64,000 nt of DNA. Origin: Thermoanaerobacterium sp. RBIITD (GTDB lineage Bacteria; Bacillota; Thermoanaerobacteria; Thermoanaerobacterales; Thermoanaerobacteraceae). Position 1 is the stretch's first letter, and every line of letters starts with the position of its first letter. This document shows, piece by piece, positions 10,697 to 19,462 of this stretch. Location: assembly GCF_900205865.1 (NCBI RefSeq), contig NZ_LT906662.1, forward strand, positions 682,001-746,000, written 5' to 3'. The translations under genes and the position numbers were made by a program. The notes under the pieces were generated by a model. The model saw only the letters and a list, made by a program, of their open reading frames with translations, did not search any database and had not been told where the DNA came from.

Positions 10697-11315
10697 GTAT
10701 AAATACTCCCCAATCCATTTCTTCATCATAAAGAAAATTATCGCCTTCATATTCTATAAAATCCTCTAATACATAAAATGGTTTTACACCCACTGCTTCT
10801 CGTGGAATATCATTTGTAAAATATGTTGGTAATGCTTGCAGTGGTCCCCATACCCCTTCTTCACCAAACGGTACAACACATTTACCTACTCTTATTTTGT
10901 TTTTATTTTTATGCAATTCAATCGTCTCTATTTTATCAACCATAACAAGGTCTGAGCTCCTACCAAGCAATAAAGGATAAACAGGTTTTTTAAAGTAATT
11001 TTCAAAATCCAAATTTGTCAGATATATGTAAAGATCTGGATTATATAAAAACTCTCTTTTACATACATTCGATACTACTCCTTTTTTACTTGATAGCATA
11101 TATATTGTCTCTAAATCAGTAGATTTTGCTTCACTTTTCATAACATATCCTGCCGCAGTATCATCAGGTGTAGTATATTCTCCCCTTGCTGATGATAATA
11201 AACCATATATTGTTGATAATGGTGGTACAGGTAATGTTGGTTGATATCCTGTTATAAACATCGGATATCTAAATGAAGCTGTCCAACCTTTAATGTGCAC
11301 TCTTAAGACTTTCAT
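10689..11315 (-). CDS. cas5: Cas5 (Cas5t/Cas5b), Cascade subunit
   Basis: Cas5 caps the 5' handle of the crRNA in the I-B Cascade complex. The 208-residue protein starts with the Cas5 RAMP signature (VHIKGWTASFRYP), followed by a proline-rich loop (LPVPPLSTIYGLLSSA). The ATG at 11315 is chosen because GAGGTG lies 6 nt upstream; a GTG at 11324 sits inside that Shine-Dalgarno and overlaps the cas7 stop. The stop overlaps the start of cas3 by 8 nt. Confidence 0.93.
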   Translation of the reverse strand: MKVLRVHIKGWTASFRYPMFITGYQPTLPVPPLSTIYGLLSSARGEYTTPDDTAAGYVMKSEAKSTDLETIYMLSSKKGVVSNVCKREFLYNPDLYIYLTNLDFENYFKKPVYPLLLGRSSDLVMVDKIETIELHKNKNKIRVGKCVVPFGEEGVWGPLQALPTYFTNDIPREAVGVKPFYVLEDFIEYEGDNFLYDEEMDWGVFIHG

Positions 11316-11320
11316 CTGTA

Positions 11321-12334
11321 TCACCTCGTATAGAAATCCCTAATAATCTCCATAAAGTCAGATACAGCTTTATTAATTGATTGTAATTTTACACTAAATT
11401 TAAATCCTTGTTCACTATTGAGGCTTTTACATAATTCATCTAATTCATTATTATACTCATCTAAGAAGCCTTCTCTTTTACTAATAAATATATCTGAAAT
11501 TATATTATCTTTATAGTCGAGTATAACCTCTTTTATTGCTTTAACATTTATATGTGCTTCACCTTGTACATCTTCAACTATATTCATAAAAATATTATTG
11601 CCACAATTAAGTATAGCTAACACTAAGAACTTCGGTGAGACATCAGTCAAATGGCTTGTCTGTTTAGCGCCGCCATAGAGGTATGGTAAAACACCTATAA
11701 GCTCACTGGCTCTTTTTGCTCTAACATCTGCCGGCAATACGACATCATCATTTTTGTCAATCGAGCAACCAGCTTCTTCCCATTTATCTTTATATAAATC
11801 TGTTATATTCATGTATCCTGTCTTATTTACCTTGCTAAACTTTCCAACCGCATCTAAATCAAGAGAAAATATTCCCTTCAAAACTGTTGAATAAAATTGA
11901 TGCTCATATGGAACTGGATCACCTTCATGTCTTGCCATAACACCAAAGTCATTTACAATATTGACAGGTGCTACAGATATCAATGGAGAACATTTAAACG
12001 GGGAAAGCCTTGTCAATGTGCCTCCTTCTTTTTTGCCTTGAGCTTTCATATATCCAAAAACATCATCATCAGGATAATTAAATGGGTCAGCATTTGTAAA
12101 TGCTATCTTTGCTTGCCTTTCAATTGGTGATAATTGCCAATCAAAAATATTTTGTAAAGAATCTCTGAACCAATATCTTACTGCTTGTCCTGAAACATAA
12201 ACATATTCACCTCTTCCCCTTCTAATCTTTTTCACAGCTACTGTATTTTCAGTTTTTGAACCTATATCAGTACCAGCATTATTTAAAGCTGATGCAGGTG
12301 CATCTACTAACATAAATCCATTAACATTATTCAT
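11321..12334 (-). CDS. cas7: Cas7 (Cst2/DevR family), Cascade backbone
   Basis: Cas7 forms the filament that coats the spacer part of the crRNA. The 337-residue protein begins with a RAMP strand (NGFMLVDAPASALNNAG) and continues with SKTENTVAVKKIRRGRGEYVYVSGQAVRY written in two parts: a basic loop, then the GQAVRYWFRDSL helix typical of Cst2/DevR proteins. AGGAGG lies 9 nt before the ATG at 12334. The start overlaps the cas8b1 stop by 8 nt, suggesting coupled translation of the subunits. Confidence 0.95.
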   Translation of the reverse strand: MNNVNGFMLVDAPASALNNAGTDIGSKTENTVAVKKIRRGRGEYVYVSGQAVRYWFRDSLQNIFDWQLSPIERQAKIAFTNADPFNYPDDDVFGYMKAQGKKEGGTLTRLSPFKCSPLISVAPVNIVNDFGVMARHEGDPVPYEHQFYSTVLKGIFSLDLDAVGKFSKVNKTGYMNITDLYKDKWEEAGCSIDKNDDVVLPADVRAKRASELIGVLPYLYGGAKQTSHLTDVSPKFLVLAILNCGNNIFMNIVEDVQGEAHINVKAIKEVILDYKDNIISDIFISKREGFLDEYNNELDELCKSLNSEQGFKFSVKLQSINKAVSDFMEIIRDFYTR

Positions 12335-13700
12335 AGATTATATCCTCCTCTTCATTATCAATATTCTCCTCTTCGTCTGAAACTTCTATTTCTTTTGATT
12401 CTATAAGCCATTTATGAAGCTTTTCATATAATCTAAAAATTATTAAATCTTGGGTCTCTTTCCACGATAAGCTCTCATCTGGAAAAAGATAATTTTCGTA
12501 ATCATCAAGTGTAAATAGCGGCTCTTCAAATCCTTCTGCTATCCTGTCTTTTATCACATACCTCAAAACATTTCTAAAATCACTATATGTTTTCGCATTT
12601 TCAATCTGAGTTAACCTTTTAACCTTATTTTTTGATTTTATTAAAAGAGCTATCTCGTCGCCTACCTTTTTTATAGCATCAAGCCTCTTTTGGTCCATGT
12701 CTCTAACCCCTTTCATATAATATTCAAGGAGGCTCCAGCCAACATAAACATTTCTTTCACCGTAATCAATAAAGTATTTTAATATTGAATTTCCTCTTAA
12801 AAGCCTCTCATAAATATCATTTTTAAGATTCTTATATTCTTCTTCATTATCTAAATTGATTTTTTTTGTGACAATATAACTTCTCTTAATGACCCTTTTC
12901 CAGTTATCTTTTTCTTCATGTTGCAATACATATGCAAGAAACCTAAAAATTTTATCTGGCATATCATAAATAGAAAGATTATCAATTGGCGGCTGATTAT
13001 AATTTGTAAAATGATACATTCTTATACTTGTTTTATCATCTTGCCAATTCCTTCTATCATATGTCAATATAATATCAGATGCTAAATGAAATAAAGCATT
13101 TACAGTATTAAAAAATCCTTCATCCATACATCCAGTATAATTTTTCGATGCCTTTTGATCCTCTACTGAGTTTTTACATCTGTTGGCATATATTCTTAAA
13201 AAATCGCTATTATTAGACTGCAGGCAAACTAAATTACCACATTTATAAAAAACAAGTGGTGCAAATTGTATTGCAAGAACACAAGCCGGGCAATAATCGG
13301 CACCTTCTTTCCCATATGAAAAGAAGTTAATAAAATCGCTAGATCCAGTTAAGGGAATCTGTGTTTTTGTATATGGTTTATTAGAACTTCTTCTACCACA
13401 CGCTATACAATTACCATCTGTATCAATGGGAACTATATCATCAATTAATTCATCTAAAAATTTTTTATATGCATCCTTTTTATCTTTTATACTTGGATTT
13501 GTAATCTTGCTATTGGGAAAAATAGAGAACATAATTTTATTCCAATTTTTCTCTAAATATAGCTCTGTAATTTCATTAGCCAAATTTTTTACATCGTCAA
13601 TATCTATATCTTCTGGCTTATCTTTATTGGACCATACAAGCAAAGCTGTTATCCCTGCATCAACAAATGGATTCCCCGTATATGTAAATATGTTATTCAT
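12327..13700 (-). CDS. cas8b: Cas8b1/Cst1, Cascade large subunit (CXXC-CXXC family)
   Basis: Cas8 is the large Cascade subunit that reads the PAM. The 457-residue protein carries the two CXXC pairs that define the Cst1 family: Cys98/Cys101 (CIACGRR) and Cys137/Cys140 (YCPAC), likely a zinc ribbon. The C-terminus is acidic. The ATG at 13700 follows GGGGAGGTGAGAAGG at good spacing; a GTG three codons upstream lies inside the Shine-Dalgarno. This is the first gene of the cas operon and sets the subtype as I-B (older name Tneap). Confidence 0.93.
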   Translation of the reverse strand: MNNIFTYTGNPFVDAGITALLVWSNKDKPEDIDIDDVKNLANEITELYLEKNWNKIMFSIFPNSKITNPSIKDKKDAYKKFLDELIDDIVPIDTDGNCIACGRRSSNKPYTKTQIPLTGSSDFINFFSYGKEGADYCPACVLAIQFAPLVFYKCGNLVCLQSNNSDFLRIYANRCKNSVEDQKASKNYTGCMDEGFFNTVNALFHLASDIILTYDRRNWQDDKTSIRMYHFTNYNQPPIDNLSIYDMPDKIFRFLAYVLQHEEKDNWKRVIKRSYIVTKKINLDNEEEYKNLKNDIYERLLRGNSILKYFIDYGERNVYVGWSLLEYYMKGVRDMDQKRLDAIKKVGDEIALLIKSKNKVKRLTQIENAKTYSDFRNVLRYVIKDRIAEGFEEPLFTLDDYENYLFPDESLSWKETQDLIIFRLYEKLHKWLIESKEIEVSDEEENIDNEEEDIIYE

Positions 13701-13733
13701 CCTTCTCACCTCCCCATAATTTCATTTTCTTTA

Positions 13734-13764
13734 ATTATAATCTATAATGAGGACATAGTATGTC
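13734..13764 (-). promoter_or_regulatory. Candidate cas operon promoter element and palindrome
   Basis: Upstream of cas8b1 on the minus strand there is a TATAAT (13734-13739) about 34 nt before the start codon. Just upstream lies a perfect palindrome, GACATAGTATGTC (13752-13764), covering the place where a -35 should be. No good -35 hexamer is seen. The palindrome may be an operator for cas expression; this is inference. Confidence 0.4.
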
Positions 13765-13864
13765 ATTAAATAATGTATTCTATAAAAATTTCTATTTTCC
13801 TCTATAATTTATTACATAATATAACAAAATTCTAAAAATTATTTTGAAGTGAAATAAATATAAG

Positions 13865-13891
13865 AGATTCTTCGCTTCGCCCAAAATGACA
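13865..13891 (+). repeat. Degenerate interspersed 27-bp element, copy 1
   Basis: This 27-nt stretch (AGATTCTTCGCTTCG, then CCCAAAATGACA) matches 57272-57298 at 21 of 27 positions, all six differences being transitions. Related AGATTCTTCGCT...CAGAATGACA elements are scattered through intergenic DNA of many low-GC bacteria. It lies in the divergent gap between the cas and pan operons. Confidence 0.5.
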
Positions 13892-13965
13892 AATGATAAT
13901 GTACTAATTTGAATTATTATTTAAAGATTAGTTTATTACATTAACTCAGTATGATACAAATTTAC

Positions 13966-13994
13966 TTGACATTACCAATTTGCAATGTTATTTT
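13966..13994 (+). promoter_or_regulatory. Candidate pan operon promoter
   Basis: TTGACA (13966-13971), a perfect -35, is followed after 17 nt by TATTTT (13989-13994) as a weaker -10. Transcription would start near 14001, leaving a leader of about 160 nt before the first gene. Confidence 0.55.
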
Positions 13995-14004
13995 ATTTAT
14001 GATG

Positions 14005-14136
14005 GTATCCATATGGAGCCATACATAAGCATTGAAATTTTAATAGTTATGCCTCGCCAGGATCATATGACCGGGACGGGAGATAAAAATTGGTGTATTA
14101 TGCCTTCCGTACGGAGGGTTTTTTTTATTATCTCCC
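14005..14136 (+). promoter_or_regulatory. Structured 5' leader of pantothenate operon (possible pan motif)
   Basis: The leader holds a hairpin around the palindrome TCCATATGGA (about 14010-14030), a G+C-rich hairpin with unpaired purines (about 14053-14083, loop ATCATATGA), and a terminator. GGGAGATAA (14078-14086), partly inside the second hairpin, can instead pair perfectly with TTATCTCCC (14128-14136) just past the terminator. Two small hairpins with bulged bases in front of pan genes recall the published pan RNA motif. I cannot confirm the match without a covariance model. Confidence 0.5.
14103..14126 (+). terminator. Intrinsic terminator in pan leader
   Basis: Stem CCTTCC / GGAGGG with a GTAC loop is followed by eight T. 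It lies before the first pan gene, so it would act as an attenuator. Confidence 0.8.
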
Positions 14137-14160
14137 AATTATAGAAGGGAGTTGATAGTA

Positions 14161-15018
14161 TTGTCGGTTGGATTTATCGGGGCAGGTAAGGTTGGCACAG
14201 GCCTTGGTATTTTATTATCAAATGCTTTAATACAAGTCTCAGGATATTTAAGTCGCAATATTAATTCATCCATTAAAGCTTCATCATTAACAAATTCAAA
14301 AGCTTTTTTAAAGTATGAAGACATCATTAATGCGTCAGATATGATTATAATCAGTACGAAAGATGACAGTATAAGCGATATTGTACAAAAAATTTTAAAG
14401 TATAAGCATTTAATAGATGGTAAAATTTTTGCACACTTGAGTGGTTCAATTCCTATTGATGTCTTAAAACCACTTAAAGAATATGGATCACATATAATGG
14501 TTTTGCATCCTGTGCAAACATGCCCATCAATTGAGGCTGCAGTTTCATTATTGCCTAAAAGCTATTTCACTATTGAAGGGGATAATTATGCCGCTAAAGC
14601 CGGTATAACTTTAGTTGAATCAATAGGCGGCAGTCCAATAATGATTGAAAAAGTGAATAAGGCACTTTATCATGCGGCATGTGTTGTAGCATCAAATTAT
14701 CTTGTGACATTAGTAAAATCAGCAAATGAATTACTAAAAGCTTCTGGATTCCCTGTAGAAAAATATCCCGATCTACTTATACCATTGATAAACGGAACTT
14801 TGAAAAATATCAAAGAAAAGGGGTGTGAAGCATCACTATCAGGGCCAATTGCAAGGTGCGATATAGAAACAGTAAAAAAACACGTAGTAAATATAAAAGA
14901 TAGTGAGCTTTTAAATCTTTATAAGGTTCTTGGGAAAATGGCAATAAATCATTTTATGAAATCTGGCAATGGTAAAAACAAAAATATGATTAAAATGGAG
15001 GAGATTTTAAATGAATGA
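14161..15018 (+). CDS. Rossmann-fold/DUF2520 protein, probable ketopantoate-reductase-like enzyme
   Basis: The 285-residue protein begins with a dinucleotide-binding motif (GFIGAGKVGTGLG) and has a C-terminal helical half with LHPVQTCPS, matching the Rossmann-like plus DUF2520 family. Such genes often sit in clostridial pan operons, where they may stand in for PanE (NADPH reduction of 2-dehydropantoate); this role is inference. The TTG at 14161 is preferred because AAGGGAG lies 9 nt upstream; a TTG at 14152 directly abuts that site. The stop overlaps panB by 8 nt. Confidence 0.8.
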   Translation: MSVGFIGAGKVGTGLGILLSNALIQVSGYLSRNINSSIKASSLTNSKAFLKYEDIINASDMIIISTKDDSISDIVQKILKYKHLIDGKIFAHLSGSIPIDVLKPLKEYGSHIMVLHPVQTCPSIEAAVSLLPKSYFTIEGDNYAAKAGITLVESIGGSPIMIEKVNKALYHAACVVASNYLVTLVKSANELLKASGFPVEKYPDLLIPLINGTLKNIKEKGCEASLSGPIARCDIETVKKHVVNIKDSELLNLYKVLGKMAINHFMKSGNGKNKNMIKMEEILNE

Positions 15019-15835
15019 TAAAGTTACTGTGTCAACTTTAAGAAAATATAAAGCAGAAGGAAAAAAAATAACCGCTTTGACAGCATATGATTATCCAACT
15101 GCGAAGATTCTCGACGAATGCGGTGTAGATATGCTATTAGTTGGTGACTCCCTCGGCATGGTAGTTTTAGGCTATGATAGCACTATCCCTGTTACAATGG
15201 AGGATATGGTACATCATACGAAGGCTGTTACAAGGGCAACCCAAAGAGCTTTTGTCATAGCAGATATGCCTTTCATGTCATACAACATTTCGAAAGAAAA
15301 TGCACTAAGAAATGCAGCAAGGCTTATCGCTGAAGGTGGTGCACAATCTATAAAACTCGAAGGTGGGATAGAAGTAGCAGAGACAGTAATAGCAATTGTC
15401 AGTGCGGGTATACCTGTTGTAGGCCATATCGGGCTTACACCGCAATCCATAAATCAGCTCGGCGGTTATAAGGTTCAAGGTAGAGATGAAGAAAAAGCTT
15501 CGAAATTAAAAAAAGATGCAAAATCACTCGAAGATGCTGGTATTTGCGCTCTTGTACTGGAATGTGTACCAATGGAACTTGCAAAAGATATTACTGAAAG
15601 TATCTCAATCCCGACAATTGGAATTGGTGCAGGCCCCTATTGTGATGGGCAGATACTTGTAACACACGATATGTTGGGTTTTACACAAGGTCATAGGCCG
15701 AAATTTGTAAAACAGTATGCTAATATAGATAAAATAATCAGAGATTCTGTTAATAATTATATTTCTGATATTCAGAATTATTTATTCCCGACTATAGAAA
15801 ATTCATTTACTTTGAGAAAGAAGGATTCAAAATGA
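15011..15835 (+). CDS. panB: 3-methyl-2-oxobutanoate hydroxymethyltransferase
   Basis: PanB transfers a hydroxymethyl group from methylene-tetrahydrofolate to 2-oxoisovalerate, making ketopantoate. The 274-residue length is typical. Visible family motifs are ALTAYDYPTAK, the metal-binding VGDSLGMV, SIKLEGG and IPTIGIGAGPYCDGQILV. GGAGGAG precedes the ATG inside the end of the preceding gene. The stop overlaps panC by 4 nt, so all four genes form one operon. Confidence 0.97.
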   Translation: MNDKVTVSTLRKYKAEGKKITALTAYDYPTAKILDECGVDMLLVGDSLGMVVLGYDSTIPVTMEDMVHHTKAVTRATQRAFVIADMPFMSYNISKENALRNAARLIAEGGAQSIKLEGGIEVAETVIAIVSAGIPVVGHIGLTPQSINQLGGYKVQGRDEEKASKLKKDAKSLEDAGICALVLECVPMELAKDITESISIPTIGIGAGPYCDGQILVTHDMLGFTQGHRPKFVKQYANIDKIIRDSVNNYISDIQNYLFPTIENSFTLRKKDSK

Positions 15836-16683
15836 TAGTTGTTGATAAGATTGATGATGTGAGGAAAATAGTAAAGAAGCAAAAATCACAGGGTATGTCG
15901 ATCGGCCTCGTCCCAACTATGGGATATCTGCATGAAGGTCATCTTTCATTGGTCAAAAAAGCGAAGGAGAATTCAGATTTTGTATGTGCAAGTATATTTG
16001 TAAATCCGATACAATTTGGACCAAATGAAGATTATGATAAATATCCAAGAGACGTCAAAAGAGATGTTAAACTTTTGGAAGAGAATGGCTGTGACCTCGT
16101 CTTTATACCATCGGTTGAAGAAATGTATCCGAATGAAAGACTTACAACAGTAAGTGTAAGTAAAATCACAAACAAACTATGCGGTGCATATAGACCAGGT
16201 CACTTTGTTGGTGTATGCACTGTCGTGACAAAGCTTTTTAATATTTTCACACCAGACATTGCAGTTTTTGGTCAGAAAGATGCACAGCAGGTTGCAGTAA
16301 TTAAAAAGATGGTTGATGATTTAAATATTCCTGTAAAAATAATCAAAGCACCTATTGTCAGGGAAAAAGATGGTCTCGCATTAAGCTCAAGAAATATTTA
16401 TTTAGATGCTGATGAAAGAAAAGCCGCATTAGTTTTAAGTAAGTCGTTAAAAGAAGCAAAGATTATGCTCGAAAAAGGTGAAAAAAATGCTTCGCTAATA
16501 ATTAATATTGTCAAGGAAGTATTAAAACAAGAGCCATTATGTGAAATTCAATATGTATCATGTGTACATCCAGATACACTTGAGGATTTGACAACAATAG
16601 ATGATAGAGCACTTATTGCATTAGCATGTTATATAGGTAAAACAAGATTAATCGATAATCTACTATGGGGTGAGGATATCTAA
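15832..16683 (+). CDS. panC: Pantothenate synthetase (pantoate--beta-alanine ligase)
   Basis: PanC joins pantoate and beta-alanine with ATP through a pantoyl-adenylate. The 283-residue protein carries the nucleotidyltransferase motif HEGH (His34-His37, within [15 protein letters not shown]), [18 protein letters not shown], and the KMSKS-like GLALSSRN loop. It overlaps panB by 4 nt and panD by 1 nt. Confidence 0.98.
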   Translation: MIVVDKIDDVRKIVKKQKSQGMSIGLVPTMGYLHEGHLSLVKKAKENSDFVCASIFVNPIQFGPNEDYDKYPRDVKRDVKLLEENGCDLVFIPSVEEMYPNERLTTVSVSKITNKLCGAYRPGHFVGVCTVVTKLFNIFTPDIAVFGQKDAQQVAVIKKMVDDLNIPVKIIKAPIVREKDGLALSSRNIYLDADERKAALVLSKSLKEAKIMLEKGEKNASLIINIVKEVLKQEPLCEIQYVSCVHPDTLEDLTTIDDRALIALACYIGKTRLIDNLLWGEDI

Positions 16684-17033
16684 TGCAGAGATTCATGATG
16701 AAGTCAAAAATTCATAGAGCAACAGTCAAAGATGCAAATCTTAATTATATGGGATCTATCACAATAGATAAAAAGCTTATGGAACTTGCTGATATATTGC
16801 CAGGCGAAAAAGTACAAATCGTAAATAACAACAATGGTGCAAGATTTGAAACATATGTTATAGAAGGTGAAGAAAACTCAGGCATGATATGTTTAAATGG
16901 CGCCGCTGCAAGATTATGTATCCCAGGTGACACGATCATTATTATTTCATACGCAATTATGGAGGATAATGATGCAAGGAATTATAAGCCGAAAATTGTC
17001 TTTGTTGATGAAAATAATAATCCAAAAGAATAA
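16683..17033 (+). CDS. panD: Aspartate 1-decarboxylase proenzyme
   Basis: PanD makes beta-alanine from aspartate. It is synthesised as a proenzyme that cleaves itself between Gly24 and Ser25 (YMGSITID is visible) to make the pyruvoyl cofactor. The protein is 116 residues. The start codon overlaps the panC stop (TAATG), a one-base coupling. It is the last gene of the pan operon and is followed by a strong terminator. Confidence 0.98.
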   Translation: MQRFMMKSKIHRATVKDANLNYMGSITIDKKLMELADILPGEKVQIVNNNNGARFETYVIEGEENSGMICLNGAAARLCIPGDTIIIISYAIMEDNDARNYKPKIVFVDENNNPKE

Positions 17034-17057
17034 AAGACAAAATCCATTTTATATGAA

Positions 17058-17084
17058 GGTTCGATAAATCGAACCCTTTTTTAT
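17058..17084 (+). terminator. Terminator of pan operon
   Basis: Stem GGTTCGA / TCGAACC with a TAAA loop is followed by CTTTTTTTATTTG, 24 nt past the panD stop. Confidence 0.85.
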
Positions 17085-17166
17085 TTGTTTAATTGATTAA
17101 ACACTTACAATCAGGATTGCTTATTAAACCTAAAAGTCTTAACATTAAAATCCTTTTGATAAATCA

Positions 17167-17348
17167 TCAATCTAGTTTAATACTCGCTCTCTTTCGCTGC
17201 TTTCCAGTGCTATCATCAATAGATAAACCCGGTTTATTTAAATTGACTTGCTTTATCCAATCCAAGACATAATCATGTCTGTCGATTATTGTTCCGTATG
17301 GCACAAATATAACCAATGATATTTTTAAAATAATATAAATTTCTTCAT
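17167..17348 (-). pseudogene. Small frameshifted gene remnant, unknown product
   Basis: An ATG at 17348 with AGGTGGG upstream opens a frame that stops after seven codons at a T/A-rich run. Adding one T there would restore a frame of about 60 codons to 17167, reading a hydrophobic start (MKKFILF then KISLVIFVPYG) followed by IIDRHDYVLDWIKQVNLN and a basic tail. I do not recognise the product. It is the only protein-like signal in the roughly 400-nt gap between panD and tyrS, and it may be chance. Confidence 0.3.
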
Positions 17349-17444
17349 TAACCCACCTTTTTTTCTCCCCATGTTTATCATTATATAATATTATGTATAA
17401 TTTTACTAATTAATTAATTATTAAATTTTTTAATAAAATAAAGT

Positions 17445-17467
17445 AAGCATACAAATATTGTATGCTT
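17445..17467 (-). terminator. Terminator after tyrS
   Basis: Stem AAGCATACAA / TTGTATGCTT with an ATA loop lies 11 nt past the tyrS stop. On the minus strand it is followed by a T-rich stretch (ACTTTATTTTATT). Confidence 0.65.
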
Positions 17468-17477
17468 AATAATAAAT

Positions 17478-18695
17478 TTATTCTACTATTATTTTGTTAT
17501 AAGATTTTTTACCCTTTCTAACAAGCATATAGCCATTTTTAAATAAATCCTCCGTAATTAAAGTATCTATATCATTAATGTTGACATCATTGACATAAAG
17601 CCCGCCCTGTTTTATAAGCCTTCTCCCCTCACTCTTTGAAGGAATTATATTTGTCTTAACAAGTACATCAAGTAAGTTTGTATTAATCATGTCGTGAGGA
17701 ATTTTTAATGTTGGGACATTGCTCAAATCTCCACTTTTCTCAAATAAAGCTTCTGCCGCCTTTTGTGCCTTATTTGCTTCATCCTCTCCATGTACAAGCT
17801 TTGTTACTTCATATGCCAATACTTTCTTTGCTTCATTTATTTCTTTATCCTTTAGGGAACCAAGCCTCCTTACTTCATCCATTGGCAAAAATGTAAGCAA
17901 TGAAAGGCACTTCTCAACATCGGAATCATCTACATTTCGCCAGTATTGATAGAAATCGTACGGTGGCGTCTTTTCAGGGTCAAGCCAAATTGCTCCTTTT
18001 TCAGTTTTCCCCATTTTCTTGCCCTCGCTTGTAGTAAGCAAAGTAAATGTCATACCATATGCTTGTTTACCTTCTTTTCTCCTTACGAGGTCAACACCAG
18101 CTAAAATATTTGACCATTGGTCATCTCCACCCATTTCAAGAATGCAGTCGTATTTCTGGTTTAACATTAGAAAATCATATGCCTGCATGAGCATATAATT
18201 AAATTCTAAGAATGATAGTCCTCTCTCAAGTCTTGTCTTAAAACACTCCGCTGTCAGCATCTTATTTACAGAAAAATGTATACCTATATCTCTTAAAAAT
18301 TCTACATAATTTAGGTTCAATAGCCAATCAGCGTTATTTGCAAGGATTGCCTTCCCACCACTAAAGTCTATAAAGCGGCTCATCTGCTTTTTAAATGATT
18401 CAGCATTGTGTGAAATCTCTTCCTTTGTAAGCATCTTCCTCATATCTGTCTTTCCTGTTGGGTCGCCCACCATTGCAGTGCCACCGCCAATTAATACAAT
18501 TGGCCTATGACCGGCTCTTTGCATATGCGCCATCACCATTAGCTGCAGAAAATGTCCGACATGTAGACTATCTGCTGTCGGATCAAATCCAATATAGAAT
18601 GTTACCTTCTTTTTATCAAGTAATTCTTTTATTTCATCCTCGTGTGTCATCTGCTCAATAAAATTTCTTTCTTTAAGTATATCAAATACTGACAT
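17478..18695 (-). CDS. tyrS: Tyrosyl-tRNA synthetase
   Basis: This class I synthetase charges tRNA-Tyr. The 405-residue protein shows the HIGH-type motif HVGH (residues 45-48), the tyrosine-binding GDDQWSNI segment, a KMSKS variant KMGKT near residue 230, and a C-terminal S4-like RNA-binding domain ([17 protein letters not shown]). GGAGG precedes the ATG. The gap to the upstream HD gene is only 57 nt, so there is no room for a T-box leader, unlike many Firmicute tyrS genes. Confidence 0.97.
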   Translation of the reverse strand: MSVFDILKERNFIEQMTHEDEIKELLDKKKVTFYIGFDPTADSLHVGHFLQLMVMAHMQRAGHRPIVLIGGGTAMVGDPTGKTDMRKMLTKEEISHNAESFKKQMSRFIDFSGGKAILANNADWLLNLNYVEFLRDIGIHFSVNKMLTAECFKTRLERGLSFLEFNYMLMQAYDFLMLNQKYDCILEMGGDDQWSNILAGVDLVRRKEGKQAYGMTFTLLTTSEGKKMGKTEKGAIWLDPEKTPPYDFYQYWRNVDDSDVEKCLSLLTFLPMDEVRRLGSLKDKEINEAKKVLAYEVTKLVHGEDEANKAQKAAEALFEKSGDLSNVPTLKIPHDMINTNLLDVLVKTNIIPSKSEGRRLIKQGGLYVNDVNINDIDTLITEDLFKNGYMLVRKGKKSYNKIIVE

Positions 18696-18752
18696 TAAAT
18701 GACCTCCTGTTTTTTTCTTTCTATTTTATCAAAGATTACAAATAAATTAAAG

Positions 18753-19343
18753 TTATCTCTCTATATACCCCTTTTTAATTGAATCTTCTAATATTTCATT
18801 TATAAATTTCCATAATTCCGGCGCTATTTCACTTACAATTTTATTTCTTTCAAGTACTTGGTAGCTCTTAACACCGTGTTCTTTCCATGAATGGCCCTTC
18901 GTATAATAATTATGTAATATTGGCTGAATTCTATCAAGTGCAGACGCATATTTAGCATCCGGTGTTTTACGTTCCTCAAACTCTTCCCACAAGGCTCTTA
19001 TCTCTTTCGCCTGATCATCTGGCAATATATTGAATATCCTATCAGCGGCTTTTTTCTCCCTGTCAGACTTATCGAGGTATCCTTTTTCGTCGTACACAAA
19101 TGTATCACCTGCATCAATCTCAACTATATCATGTACCATTACCATTTTGATGACATGACATACATCTACCTTTTCATTTGTATACTCTGATAGAAGCATT
19201 GCCATCATAGCAAGATGCCAAGAATGTTCCGCATCATTCTCATGCCTTGAACCATCCATCAATAGTGTTTGTCTAAAAACTTGTTTTATTTTATCAATTT
19301 CTACTATGAATTCTATCTGTTTTTTTAATCTATCGCTATCCAT
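18753..19343 (-). CDS. HD-domain hydrolase (YfbR/COG1896-like, putative 5'-nucleotidase)
   Basis: The 196-residue protein has metal-binding HD-domain motifs: RHENDAEHSWHLAMMA, then MVMVHDIVEIDAGDTF, and a late ALDRIQP aspartate. This pattern matches the COG1896 HD hydrolases, which include YfbR-type deoxynucleoside 5'-monophosphatases. The substrate is not certain. It lies 57 nt before tyrS on the same strand. Confidence 0.8.
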   Translation of the reverse strand: MDSDRLKKQIEFIVEIDKIKQVFRQTLLMDGSRHENDAEHSWHLAMMAMLLSEYTNEKVDVCHVIKMVMVHDIVEIDAGDTFVYDEKGYLDKSDREKKAADRIFNILPDDQAKEIRALWEEFEERKTPDAKYASALDRIQPILHNYYTKGHSWKEHGVKSYQVLERNKIVSEIAPELWKFINEILEDSIKKGYIER

Positions 19344-19385
19344 TGTATTACCCCTTTTTGTTAGTTATATGAATATTATATCACT

Positions 19386-19422
19386 AAAAAAAAGAAAACA
19401 CATATCAAATCGATATGTGTTT
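19386..19422 (-). terminator. Terminator after aconitase
   Basis: Stem AAACACATATC / GATATGTGTTT (19396-19422) is followed on the minus strand by TCTTTTTTTT. It ends the citrate synthase-aconitase operon. Confidence 0.85.
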
Positions 19423-19462
19423 CTTGAATCAATTCAAACAAGGTACCTGTTCCTTTATTTGA

